Of a DNA stretch of 64,000 nt, positions 17,308 to 25,250 are shown piece after piece. Within the stretch, counting starts at the first letter, position 1. Each line of letters starts with the position of its first letter. The notes under the pieces were generated by a model. The model saw only the letters and a list, made by a program, of their open reading frames with translations, did not search any database and was not told the origin of the DNA. The translations under genes were made by a program, and so were the position numbers. The stretch is from Burkholderia sp. PAMC 26561 (GTDB lineage Bacteria > Pseudomonadota > Gammaproteobacteria > Burkholderiales > Burkholderiaceae): the NCBI RefSeq assembly GCF_001557535.2, contig NZ_CP014315.1, positions 1,559,426-1,623,425 on the forward strand, in the 5' to 3' direction.

Positions 17308-18792
17308 GTGAAATACCCGTTGATCCTTGGATTCGGTATCGTCGCTCTGGATGTCGTCGTATGGCGGCTGCGGGTGCCTCCCAACGAGCTCATACGGCTG
17401 TTCATACGGCTCACGCTCTTTAGCGCGCTGAGCGCGGTGCTCTTCTCGTCAGGCCTGAACCCCTTCACGCAAGCTCCGGATGCCGCCGCGCCCGAGCGCC
17501 ACTGGCTGGGCCAGATCGTCGAAATAATCTGGTGGCTGATGGGCGCACGGCTGCTTACCCTTTCCCTCGACACGCTTTTATTGCCAAGCACCTGGCGAAA
17601 GCAGCGGCTCTTTTCGGACGTGTTCGGCGCCGTGGTCTTTCTGGCCGCGGTCGTGGCCGCCCTCGGTTTTGTGCTCGCGTTGCCGGTGCGTGGACTGGTC
17701 GCCACATCCGGGGCGCTTGCCATCGTCCTGGGTCTGGCGATCCAGAGCACGCTGAGCGACGTGTTCGCGGGCATTGTGTTGAACACCACGGAGCCGTACT
17801 CGGTCGGCGACTGGGTCATGATCGATGACGTGGAAGGCAGGGTCGTCGAAATGAACTGGCGCGCCACTCACTTGCTGACGGGCCAGGGAAATACGCTGAT
17901 CGTGCCGAATGCGGTTGCATCGAAGGGCAAGATTTCGAATAACAGCAGGCCGGCCAATGTCCACGGGCTGTCGCTTGTGCTTGAAATCGCTCCCGAAGCG
18001 CGGCCACGGACAGTGCTCGAAGCGCTGCGCCGCGCACTGACCGGCTGCGACATCATCCTCAACGCGCCTGCGCCTTATGCCCACATGAAGCGCACTACAG
18101 TGAACTCGGTGCAATACGAGGTGGTTGCGTTTGTCGACAACATGGACAAGAAACTCGCCGCGTCCAACGAATTGTTCGACCTTTGCTACCGGCATCTTGC
18201 TTCGTCAGCCATTCCCATGCGCGCGCTCGGCGTCCCTGCGCCGGTCGAAAGCACGCATGACGCAAAAGAAGCGCTGCTCAAACGCGTGAGCCTGTTCGAA
18301 AGTCTGACTGGGGATGAAGTAAAGCGGCTCGCCACACGACTTTCACGTCATGAATATCAGGAACATCAGGTGATATCCGCGCCCGATACAGTGCCCGATA
18401 GTCTGTCTATCGTCGCGTCGGGGGTTCTCTCCGTCAAATTCACCGAACCGTCAGGCGAGCGCGAGATCGCGCGAGTGGGTCCAGGCGAAGCATTCGGAGA
18501 GGCAGGTCTGCTTGCAGGACTTCCCATGCGCGTGTCCGTCTCCACACTCACGCCCTCCGTGCTGTATCAGTTGGGCAAGGAGGACATGACAGCTTTCCTC
18601 AAGGACCATCCGGAGGTTGCCAGGCAGATGTGCCAGCTTCTGGCTTCCCGTCAGGACAGGCTCGGGAAATTGACGACACCGATTCCCGAAGACCACGAAA
18701 CTCATCAATCGATATTTCAGTGGCTGGTCGGGAAAGTCTGGCACCAGCATTCGCTGCACGACGAACCGCATGGGCCCAGCAGTCGGCAATGA
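17308..18792 (+). CDS. MscS-type channel with C-terminal cyclic-nucleotide-binding domain
   Basis: About 494 residues from a GTG preceded by GGCGGAG; the frame is open upstream. Several hydrophobic segments lead to an MscS pore helix and beta domain (LGLAIQSTLSDVFAGIVLN, then YSVGDWVMIDDVEGRV and NTLIVPNAVASKGKI). After the MscS C-terminal alpha/beta region a cNMP-binding domain follows (about residues 320-430: SLFESLTGDEVKRLATRLS, GEAFGEAGLLAGLPMRVSV). In characterised relatives (bCNG type) cyclic nucleotides gate the channel and mechanosensitivity is weak or lost. The phosphate-cassette Arg and the Gly-Glu appear present, so ligand binding is plausible. Confidence 0.9.
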   Translation: MKYPLILGFGIVALDVVVWRLRVPPNELIRLFIRLTLFSALSAVLFSSGLNPFTQAPDAAAPERHWLGQIVEIIWWLMGARLLTLSLDTLLLPSTWRKQRLFSDVFGAVVFLAAVVAALGFVLALPVRGLVATSGALAIVLGLAIQSTLSDVFAGIVLNTTEPYSVGDWVMIDDVEGRVVEMNWRATHLLTGQGNTLIVPNAVASKGKISNNSRPANVHGLSLVLEIAPEARPRTVLEALRRALTGCDIILNAPAPYAHMKRTTVNSVQYEVVAFVDNMDKKLAASNELFDLCYRHLASSAIPMRALGVPAPVESTHDAKEALLKRVSLFESLTGDEVKRLATRLSRHEYQEHQVISAPDTVPDSLSIVASGVLSVKFTEPSGEREIARVGPGEAFGEAGLLAGLPMRVSVSTLTPSVLYQLGKEDMTAFLKDHPEVARQMCQLLASRQDRLGKLTTPIPEDHETHQSIFQWLVGKVWHQHSLHDEPHGPSSRQ

Positions 18793-18796
18793 AGCG

Positions 18797-18834
18797 ATAC
18801 ATACAGTCAAACTGTACAGTTTGACTGTATGTAT
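18797..18834. promoter_or_regulatory. 38-bp perfect palindrome, probable MarR operator
   Basis: Every one of the 19 base pairs about the centre is complementary. Inside it, two 13-bp sites ACAGT-N3-ACTGT abut directly (18803-18815 and 18816-18828), each itself an inverted repeat. It begins 5 bases after the MscS-like stop and ends 14 bases before the marR ATG, the position of an autoregulatory operator. TTGACT within it could be a -35. Confidence 0.8.
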
Positions 18835-18848
18835 GTTATCGTCTGCAC

Positions 18849-19301
18849 ATGGTCAAACAATCACCCACGCCTGAGACTCTCAGGTCGGCCGCTCTTGCCG
18901 GTGAACTGCGCATTTCTGTTGGAAAACTCATTCGACGGTTGCGTGAGCAAGCGCATCCGGGCGACTTCACCTCCGCCCAGAAATCGGTCCTCCATCGTCT
19001 GGATCGCGACGGGCCCGCAACCGTCTCCGCTCTTGCCCGTGCGGAAAGCGTGCGTCCGCAGTCCATGCGCGTCACAGTGGCCGGCCTGGAGGCCATCGGG
19101 GCCATCAGTGGCAAGGCCGATCCAGCCGATGGACGAAAAACGCTGATCGACCTGACTCCCGCCTTCCGAAAAACCATCAAGGCCAGCCGTGCTGCCAGAG
19201 AAGACTGGCTGCTCCGCGCTTTGCAGGCACAACTCTCGCCACAGGAACAGGACGCACTCGCGGCCGCAGTGAAACTGCTGCAGCGGCTCGCCGACTTCTG
19301 A
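18849..19301 (+). CDS. MarR-family transcriptional regulator
   Basis: A 150-residue winged-helix protein: dimerisation helix at the N-terminus, then the recognition region (ATVSALARAESVRPQSMRVT) and wing (GKADPADGRKTLIDLT) at about residues 55-105, and a C-terminal helix. Its ATG lies just downstream of the 38-bp palindrome. MarR proteins are usually repressors released by small aromatic or oxidative ligands; the following isochorismatase-fold, membrane and MFS exporter genes are the likely targets. Confidence 0.9.
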   Translation: MVKQSPTPETLRSAALAGELRISVGKLIRRLREQAHPGDFTSAQKSVLHRLDRDGPATVSALARAESVRPQSMRVTVAGLEAIGAISGKADPADGRKTLIDLTPAFRKTIKASRAAREDWLLRALQAQLSPQEQDALAAAVKLLQRLADF

Positions 19302-19328
19302 GCGAGTCCCAGACCTTTCAGGAAAACC

Positions 19329-19889
19329 ATGGCCGTTACCACGCTCGATCCGAACACCGCCCTTATCGTCGTCGATCTGCAAAAAGGTCTTGTCGGCTCC
19401 CCTTTCAGCCATCCAAACGACAAGGTCGTGGAGCGCTCGTGTGCCCTGCTCCACGCGTTTCGTGAACGCGGCCTGACCGTCGTGCTGGTCAACGTCGCGG
19501 GTGGAGCGCCGGGGCGCACCGAGCAGCCGCGCCATAGCAGAACGTTCCCGGCCGGGTGGACCGACCTGATCGACGAACTCGGCCAGCAGCCCGGCGACAT
19601 CGTCGTGACAAAGCGGACCTGGGGTGCGTTCGCGAGCACCGATCTCGGGGAGCGGCTGAAGGCGCTGGGCGTGACCCAGGTCGTCGTCACGGGTGTCGCT
19701 ACCGGGACCGGCGTCGAATCGACCGCCCGCCAGGCTTATGAGCACGGGTTCAACGTGACGCTCGCCATCGACGCGATGACGGATTCACGTTCCGAGGCGC
19801 ACGACTACAGCATCAGGAACGTCTTCCCGAGGCTGGGCGAAACCGGCACGGCCCAGGACATCATCGACCTGCTTGGAACGAGGAACTGA
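19329..19889 (+). CDS. Isochorismatase-fold hydrolase lacking the catalytic Cys
   Basis: A 186-residue protein of the isochorismatase/cysteine-hydrolase fold. The first Asp (IVVDLQKGL) and the Lys (VVTKRTWGAF) of the triad are in place. Where most members have Cys in a TN[IL]CVESTAR context, this protein reads ATGTGVESTAR, with Gly at the Cys position. True isochorismatases (EntB, PhzD) also lack this Cys, so vinyl-ether hydrolysis or another Cys-free reaction is possible. It is second in the MarR operon, 28 bases after marR. Confidence 0.85.
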   Translation: MAVTTLDPNTALIVVDLQKGLVGSPFSHPNDKVVERSCALLHAFRERGLTVVLVNVAGGAPGRTEQPRHSRTFPAGWTDLIDELGQQPGDIVVTKRTWGAFASTDLGERLKALGVTQVVVTGVATGTGVESTARQAYEHGFNVTLAIDAMTDSRSEAHDYSIRNVFPRLGETGTAQDIIDLLGTRN

Positions 19890-19891
19890 AC

Positions 19892-20221
19892 ATGGAATGG
19901 CTGCAGCTTGTCTCCTACTTCTTTGGCGGGGTTTTTCTCACCAACGCCGTGCCGCATCTCGTCAGCGGCGTGAAAGGAGAGCCGTTCCAGAGCCCGTTCG
20001 CCAAACCGCCGGGGCAAGGGCTTTCATCGTCTACCGTGAACGTGCTCTGGGGCTTCTTCAATATCGTCCTCGGGTATGTGCTCGTCTGCCGCGTCGGCGA
20101 TTTCGCACTGAAGATCACGAGCGATGCCCTTGCTTTCGGGCTCGGCATCCTGGCCATGGGATTGCTGTGCGCGCGGCTCTTTGGCCGCCTGCACGGCGGT
20201 GATAGTCCAGAGCGTTCATGA
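19892..20221 (+). CDS. Small inner-membrane protein of unknown function
   Basis: A 109-residue protein with three or four hydrophobic segments (an N-terminal SYFFGGVFLTNAVPHLVSG, a central WGFFNIVLGYVLVCR and a C-terminal LGILAMGLLCARLFG). It starts 2 bases after the previous stop with GAGGA as ribosome site, and its stop overlaps the MFS start by ATGA, so it is translationally coupled into the operon. Similar small proteins are often found beside MFS exporters; I assign no function. Confidence 0.8.
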   Translation: MEWLQLVSYFFGGVFLTNAVPHLVSGVKGEPFQSPFAKPPGQGLSSSTVNVLWGFFNIVLGYVLVCRVGDFALKITSDALAFGLGILAMGLLCARLFGRLHGGDSPERS

Positions 20222-21465
20222 CCGCTTTGTCAACCGGCACATTTCGGTCGCTGAGGAGCTACAACTATCGGGTGTGGGCGGCCGGCGCGCTTGTTTCCAA
20301 TGTCGGAACCTGGATGCAGCGCACGGCTCAGGACTGGCTCGTGCTCACCCAGCTCACGCATCACAATGCGTCGGCCGTGGGCGTGGTCATGGCGCTCCAG
20401 TTCGGGCCGCAGCTTCTGTTGCTGCCCTGGACGGGCTTCGCTGCCGATCACTACAACCAGCGCAAGCTGCTGGTTGCTACGCAGGCAGCCATGGGCACGC
20501 TCGCCCTGGCGCTGGGTTTGCTCACCGTCACGGGCGTCGTCCAGCTCTGGCACGTCTATGTGTTCGCCTTCCTGTCCGGCTGCGCGGCAGCATTCGATGC
20601 ACCCGTGCGCCAGACCTTCGTGGCGGAACTGGTCGGCGACGAGGATCTGTCGAACGCGGTCGCGCTCAACTCGACTTCGTTCAACGCCGCGCGGATGATC
20701 GGGCCGGCGGTTGCCGGTCTGGTCATCGCTTCGGTCGGCACCGGCTGGGCGTTCATGATCAACGGCGTGAGTTTTATCGCGGTGCTGGCCTCCCTGTCGT
20801 TGTTCCGCGTCTCCGAGCTGCGTGCTAATGCGAGGGCTCGCCGCACCAAGGGCAGCTTCACCGAAGGGTTTCGCTATGTATGGTCCCGGCCGGACCTCAA
20901 GGCGATCCTGGTCATGCTGTTCCTGATCGGCACGTTCGGACTGAACTTCCCGATCTTCATCTCGACCATGGCGGTCGGCGTCTTTCATACCGATGCCCGT
21001 GGCTATGGTCTCCTGTCATCGATCATGGCGGTTGGCACGGTCGCGGGCGCTCTCCTCGCCGCCCGCCGCGGCAAACCGCAATTCACGTCGCTGCTGATCG
21101 GCGCCCTGACGTTCGGGTTCGGCTGCACGCTCGCGGCCGTCGCACCGAATTACTGGCTGTTCGCGGCGGCGCTGGTCGTGATCGGCGTGGCGGCCCTGAC
21201 CTTCACCAACGCCACCAACACGCTGATGCAGCTCTCGACCGAACCCGCCATGCGGGGACGTGTGATGGCGCTGCGTCTTGGCATTGCGCTCGGGGGCACG
21301 CCGATCGGCGCGCCCATCGTTGGCTGGATTGCGGACCATCCCGGCCCGCGCTGGTCGCTGGGCGTTGGTGCTGCATCGGGGTTTATAGCGGCTGTCGTGG
21401 CCGCTTATGCGTTGAGGCAGCAGCTTCATCGGCCTCGTCAAGCGGATGCGCATGACCTTGGCTGA
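20218..21465 (+). CDS. MFS transporter, EntS-like (MFS_3 family)
   Basis: A 415-residue major facilitator with about 12 hydrophobic segments. SLRSYNYRVWAAGALVSNVG, GFAADHYNQRKLL (motif A) and LVGDEDLSNAVALNSTSFN are typical of the EntS-type MFS_3 group, which exports enterobactin or other small molecules. It ends the MarR - hydrolase - membrane protein operon, suggesting ligand-induced efflux with enzymatic modification of the same compound. Substrate unknown. Confidence 0.9.
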   Translation: MTALSTGTFRSLRSYNYRVWAAGALVSNVGTWMQRTAQDWLVLTQLTHHNASAVGVVMALQFGPQLLLLPWTGFAADHYNQRKLLVATQAAMGTLALALGLLTVTGVVQLWHVYVFAFLSGCAAAFDAPVRQTFVAELVGDEDLSNAVALNSTSFNAARMIGPAVAGLVIASVGTGWAFMINGVSFIAVLASLSLFRVSELRANARARRTKGSFTEGFRYVWSRPDLKAILVMLFLIGTFGLNFPIFISTMAVGVFHTDARGYGLLSSIMAVGTVAGALLAARRGKPQFTSLLIGALTFGFGCTLAAVAPNYWLFAAALVVIGVAALTFTNATNTLMQLSTEPAMRGRVMALRLGIALGGTPIGAPIVGWIADHPGPRWSLGVGAASGFIAAVVAAYALRQQLHRPRQADAHDLG

Positions 21466-21814
21466 GGGAGCTACGACGCCCGCGGCCAGCTTGAAATGCT
21501 CAGCAGGACGTTCGTCAGTTTCTGATTGTCGTGCCGACTCACTCTCATTCAATTGAGACGCGCAGGCAAGCAATCGGGACGTTCAGGCAAATTCATCGAT
21601 TAGGCAACTGCTACCATTCCTTCGCCTGATTCATCAGGTGAGAAAACCACTGCGCCACTGGAACCGGTATTCAACCGGCTCGATACCCATGGTGCAGCGG
21701 GTTCAACGACTTCGCCATCATGTCTCGCGTCTGCCGATCAGTCGGCCGACCGGTAATCCGTTTGCGTCGGTACTAAACCAATTGCGAGTATTAAAAACAA
21801 AGGGGTGTTTGCAA
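21466..21814. other. Intergenic stretch without a supported gene
   Basis: About 350 bases between the MFS gene and the repeat lipoprotein. The lipoprotein frame stays open through most of it, but without a signal peptide or ribosome site at the earlier starts. The last ~60 bases are A/T-rich and probably hold the promoter. Confidence 0.5.
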
Positions 21815-22837
21815 ATGAGTAGCTCACGGGTCTGGATGCTTAAATGGTCGATGCCAGTCATATACGCCGCCTTTGCGCTGGCGGCTTGTGGCGGAGATGA
21901 TGCGAAGACATCGAATAACTCCCCTGATTCCGGTAATGGCACGCCGGCCAACACGGCGCCCGATACGCCGTCGTCACCTTCTACACCTTCGACACCGGCA
22001 ATTACCGCTTTCATCTACGAAGGCCTCACGCCCGACACAAGCCGCGCGCAGTTCCTGTCCAGTCTCAACACGCAAGGCGCGCAGGGCTATCGCTATCTGA
22101 GCGACTATGCTTTCACTGCGACCGCAACGCTCGATCAGACATCGGCCTTCGTCAAGGATCAAGCGACAACCTATAGCTACGAAGTACAGGACGTCACGTC
22201 GGGCAGCGCCGCATTCCTGACGCAAGCGAATAGCGAAGGCGCCAGGGGTTTCCGGTGGGCGGGCGAACTGGCCGTGGGTACCGACATGTTCTTTCTCTAC
22301 AGGAAAGACAATGGTTCAATCGCTACGTATTCCTATCAGGTCCTGACCCAGCCCGCGAGCAAGGCCGATTTCGTGGCACAGGCCAACGCGCAAGGTGCGC
22401 AGGGTTATTACAACGTTGCACCGGCGTTCTTATTGGGCGATGCGAGCACGTCATCGATCTACGAAAAGAGCTCGCAGGGTAATGCGACATACGGCTACGA
22501 GATCACGGCCGTGCCGACCGACGATACCTCCTTCATGACGCAACTGAATAGTGAAGGTGCGCGTGGTTATCGTTTCCGCGGAGAGTTCGTGTTCTCCGAT
22601 GGAACCGGCGCAATCTTCGCGAAGGATCTGTCGCAGTCCGCCACGTTCAACTTCTATGGCCTCGATCCGGCCACCACCAGCGCAACGTTCATTCAGCAGG
22701 CGAACGTCGAGGGCGCGAAGGGTAACGGCCTGATCGGTGGGTTCGTGCTGCCGAGCGGCAAGATCCAGACGCTCTACTTCACGCCGGGAAACTGCAAAGG
22801 GGCGCTCTGTACGCCTGTATCACTGTTCGGCGTTTGA
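21815..22837 (+). CDS. Lipoprotein with five tandem ~53-residue repeats
   Basis: A 340-residue protein starting at an ATG with AAGGGG upstream. The signal peptide ends in a lipobox (ALAAC, Cys25), so it is lipidated. A low-complexity Pro/Ser/Thr linker fills residues about 36-63. Then five repeats follow with cores starting near residues 80, 134, 186, 240 and 292. Each core has the pattern F-[LVMI]-x-Q-x-N-x-[EQ]-G-A-x-G-[YF]-R and is followed by Y-x-K and a short T-[YF]-x-[YF] strand. The alternating spacing (54, 52, 54, 52) suggests pairs. No family recognised; exposure at the cell surface or in the periplasm is inference. Confidence 0.85.
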   Translation: MSSSRVWMLKWSMPVIYAAFALAACGGDDAKTSNNSPDSGNGTPANTAPDTPSSPSTPSTPAITAFIYEGLTPDTSRAQFLSSLNTQGAQGYRYLSDYAFTATATLDQTSAFVKDQATTYSYEVQDVTSGSAAFLTQANSEGARGFRWAGELAVGTDMFFLYRKDNGSIATYSYQVLTQPASKADFVAQANAQGAQGYYNVAPAFLLGDASTSSIYEKSSQGNATYGYEITAVPTDDTSFMTQLNSEGARGYRFRGEFVFSDGTGAIFAKDLSQSATFNFYGLDPATTSATFIQQANVEGAKGNGLIGGFVLPSGKIQTLYFTPGNCKGALCTPVSLFGV

Positions 22838-22858
22838 ACCGCGGCATGCATGCAACGG

Positions 22859-22885
22859 ATCGGCCGCGCGCTATGGGCGGCCGAT
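22859..22885. other. Strong hairpin between the two lipoprotein genes
   Basis: ATCGGCCGC, a 9-base loop, GCGGCCGAT: a perfect 9-bp GC-rich stem 21 bases after the stop of the repeat lipoprotein and 35 bases before the next start. No U-tract follows, so it may be a pausing or 3'-end-stabilising stem more than a classic terminator. Confidence 0.5.
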
Positions 22886-22920
22886 GGCAGGACTTAGACA
22901 TCACACTCACGGGGATTCTC

Positions 22921-23235
22921 TTGAACAAGAAAGTACTGATACTCGCCGCAATCTCGGCCGTGTTGTTGACCGGTTTGTCGGCCTGCGGCACGACGCAGAT
23001 GAACATGATCGAAGTTCAGAAAACCACGTCCAGAACTATCGGGCTGGCTTCTTCTGACGAGATAACCGTTTCCAACATCAAATACGGCCAGCGCAACTCA
23101 CTTGGGGGAACGCCCGTGACCTACGACGCAACCACCACGAAGGGACGTCGATTCGGTTGTTCCGTATTCATGATCCCCGGGCTGACTCCGCTCGACAAGC
23201 CGGCTTACAACGATTGGGAATGCCATCCGCGCTAG
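22921..23235 (+). CDS. Small lipoprotein
   Basis: A 104-residue protein. I chose a TTG start because it opens directly into a lipoprotein signal peptide (LNKKVLILAAISAVLLTGLSAC); earlier in-frame starts would place an implausible hydrophilic 29 residues ahead. The Cys of the LSAC lipobox is residue 22. The mature part is short with two further Cys (FGCSV and WECHP) that could form a disulfide. It follows the repeat lipoprotein on the same strand and its stop overlaps the convergent HxlR stop. Function unknown. Confidence 0.65.
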   Translation: MNKKVLILAAISAVLLTGLSACGTTQMNMIEVQKTTSRTIGLASSDEITVSNIKYGQRNSLGGTPVTYDATTTKGRRFGCSVFMIPGLTPLDKPAYNDWECHPR

Positions 23236-23645
23236 GCGTCGCCGGAGGCCTGCGAATCGTATCGTTGCCGGGACGCTTCGATCGCGGGCCAGTTCATCCG
23301 GATCCACGCGGTGAACCCTTCCAGCGCCGGCAACATGCTGATGCCCATTTCGCTCAGTTCATACTCGACGCGCGGCGGTACTTCCGGGAAGTAGTGCCGC
23401 ACGAGCAAGCCGTCACGTTCCAGGTTTCTGAGCGTCGCCGTCAGCATGCGCTCGGAGATGCCGTTCACACCGCGCTTGATGCCCGAAAAACGCAACCGGT
23501 GATGCGGGGCGAGCGACAACAACGACATGATCAGGATCGTCCACTTGTCCCCGAGACGCGCCAGCACATCGTGCGGCGCACATGGCGTCACAACCGGACC
23601 TTCGTGCGTCATGGCAAACGGGCGGCCGAAAATTGTCTGGGACAA
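23232..23645 (-). CDS. HxlR-family transcriptional regulator
   Basis: About 137 residues. A TTG preceded by GGAGG at 5 bases is the best start; an ATG four codons upstream has no ribosome site because GGAGG lies inside it. The winged helix of the HxlR type is clear: LARLGDKWTILIMSLLS, then RFSGIKRGVNGISERMLTA and the wing PPRVEYELSEMG. The conserved Cys near the N-terminus (TPCAPHDV) is where redox- or electrophile-sensing members are modified. It is divergent from the NmrA-like gene and probably controls it. Confidence 0.88.
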   Translation of the reverse strand: MSQTIFGRPFAMTHEGPVVTPCAPHDVLARLGDKWTILIMSLLSLAPHHRLRFSGIKRGVNGISERMLTATLRNLERDGLLVRHYFPEVPPRVEYELSEMGISMLPALEGFTAWIRMNWPAIEASRQRYDSQASGDA

Positions 23646-23744
23646 GGTTACCTCCATGTAACTAAAGCACACCCCCGTGCCGTCTTGCGGAAAAGATATA
23701 GCGGCCTACAATCGCCCCGTCAATAGTTACTTTCGGATACCGCG

Positions 23745-24668
23745 ATGAACAGAACTGATGAACCGATCCTTGTGTTCGGGGCAACCGGGCAACAGGGTGG
23801 CTTCGTGGCGAAGGCATTGCGCTTTGACGGATGGAAGGTGCGGGCGCTCGTGCGCAACCCGGCGAGCGACAGTGCAAAGGCGCTTGCGGCGATTGGAGTC
23901 GAAACCGTGAAGGGAGATTTCTCCGATCCGCAGTCCATACAGGATGCAATGGCAGGCGTCTACGGCGTGTTCAGCGTGCAGCCAAGTTCCGGTCAAGGCG
24001 TTGCGTACGGGGTCACGGATGAAGACGAGATCCGCTACGGCAAGACCGTCGCTGACATCGCTCTAAAAAGCGGCGTCCAGCACTTTGTCTACAGCTCGAC
24101 CAACGCAGCGGGTCCCACCAAAACCGGGATGGGACATTTCGATAGCAAAAGCGAAATCGAAGCCTACGTCCGCCGCCTTGACATGACCTCGACGATTGTG
24201 CGCCCGAGCGCGTTCATGGAAATCCTGATGCTGCCTGGCATGGGACTCGACAAAGGCGAGCTCACCTTCTTCATGCATGCAGACCAGCCGATGCAATTCA
24301 TTGCCGCCGAAGATATCGGAAAGATCGTGGCTCGGATCTTCTCGGCGCCTGAAGTGTTCTCGTCCCGCACTATCGAAATAGCGGGCGATGCAGTAACTGG
24401 TCCGGCTCTGGCCCGCAAATTCAGCCTGATAACCGGGCGTCCCGTGGTCTATCACAGCTTTCCGGACACCGTGCTCGCAGAAAGCCCGTTCCTCGGGACG
24501 TTGGCCAGGCTTGTCGGTGACGGCCGACTGTCCGGTAACGCCGACCTTGCATCTCTGCGCGAGTCGTTCCCCGGTCTGCTGACGTTCGACCGGTGGCTGG
24601 AAGGCCGAGGGCGAGATGCGTTGTTCGCGGCGATCAGTGCCAAAAGCGAAGGGGTTGCGCTTCGTTGA
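23745..24668 (+). CDS. NmrA-like NAD(P)-binding protein
   Basis: A 307-residue atypical SDR with the N-terminal cofactor loop GATGQQGGFVAKAL and the NmrA/HSCARG arrangement (VKGDFSDPQSIQDAM, FVYSSTNAA, FMEILMLPGM). The catalytic YxxxK is missing, as is normal for NmrA proteins, which sense NAD(P) redox state or reduce quinones. It is divergent from the HxlR regulator; GTAACTA at 23658-23664 and its inverted copy TAGTTAC at 23724-23730 lie in the shared region. HxlR targets are often quinone- or aldehyde-handling enzymes, which fits. Confidence 0.87.
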   Translation: MNRTDEPILVFGATGQQGGFVAKALRFDGWKVRALVRNPASDSAKALAAIGVETVKGDFSDPQSIQDAMAGVYGVFSVQPSSGQGVAYGVTDEDEIRYGKTVADIALKSGVQHFVYSSTNAAGPTKTGMGHFDSKSEIEAYVRRLDMTSTIVRPSAFMEILMLPGMGLDKGELTFFMHADQPMQFIAAEDIGKIVARIFSAPEVFSSRTIEIAGDAVTGPALARKFSLITGRPVVYHSFPDTVLAESPFLGTLARLVGDGRLSGNADLASLRESFPGLLTFDRWLEGRGRDALFAAISAKSEGVALR

Positions 24669-24679
24669 TGCCCGGCACG

Positions 24680-25057
24680 TCACTTCACAGGATCATGGCC
24701 CCAATTCATCAGCGAATAGCGCCAGTTCGAGTGCTCGACATCGTTAGGACGTTGGGCGAGATGTCGTTTTATGTAGCCGATAACCTTGCGCATGTGCGCA
24801 TAATCCGCCTCCGACAGGTCGGCCTTCTTCTTGCCGAGAATGGCGATGATGTGCCGGCCTGATTGATGACCGACCGATTCGTTTCCGCCGGATTTCTGGC
24901 CGACGTCGCGGGACTCATCGGTTTGCAGCCACTTCTCGATCTGAGCGGGCGTCATGTTGACCAGATCCTTGAACGTCTTGAAGGTTTCGTCGGCGTCGCC
25001 GTCGGGCGGTTGTCCATGCTTGTCTGTCTGCGTGCTGGAACGATGTTGATCTGTCAT
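24680..25057 (-). CDS. DUF3140-family protein
   Basis: A 125-residue protein with a very strong ribosome site (GGAGGAGG) before the ATG at MTDQHRSS. After a polar N-terminus of about 25 residues it matches DUF3140: VNMTPAQIEKWLQTDES, ESVGHQSGRHIIAIL, DYAHMRKVIGYIKRHLAQRP and WRYSLMNWGHDP at the C-terminus. The family is small, soluble and of unknown function, often near stress genes. The frame is open upstream but without a ribosome site. Confidence 0.85.
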   Translation of the reverse strand: MTDQHRSSTQTDKHGQPPDGDADETFKTFKDLVNMTPAQIEKWLQTDESRDVGQKSGGNESVGHQSGRHIIAILGKKKADLSEADYAHMRKVIGYIKRHLAQRPNDVEHSNWRYSLMNWGHDPVK

Positions 25058-25250
25058 TGAATCCTCCTCCACCGGGGAGCGGTTTGCACCATTGCATGAC
25101 AGCAAGCAATGCTCCCGGCATGGCATTTCCGGCGCACCGAATATGCAGCGCATGGGAACATGCGTCGTACCAGAAGCGATCGAGGCCAGGACCATCGAGT
25201 GGCGCAGGACCGCTGCTTGCTTCAGGTTGCGTCCCGACTATGCGGACGTG

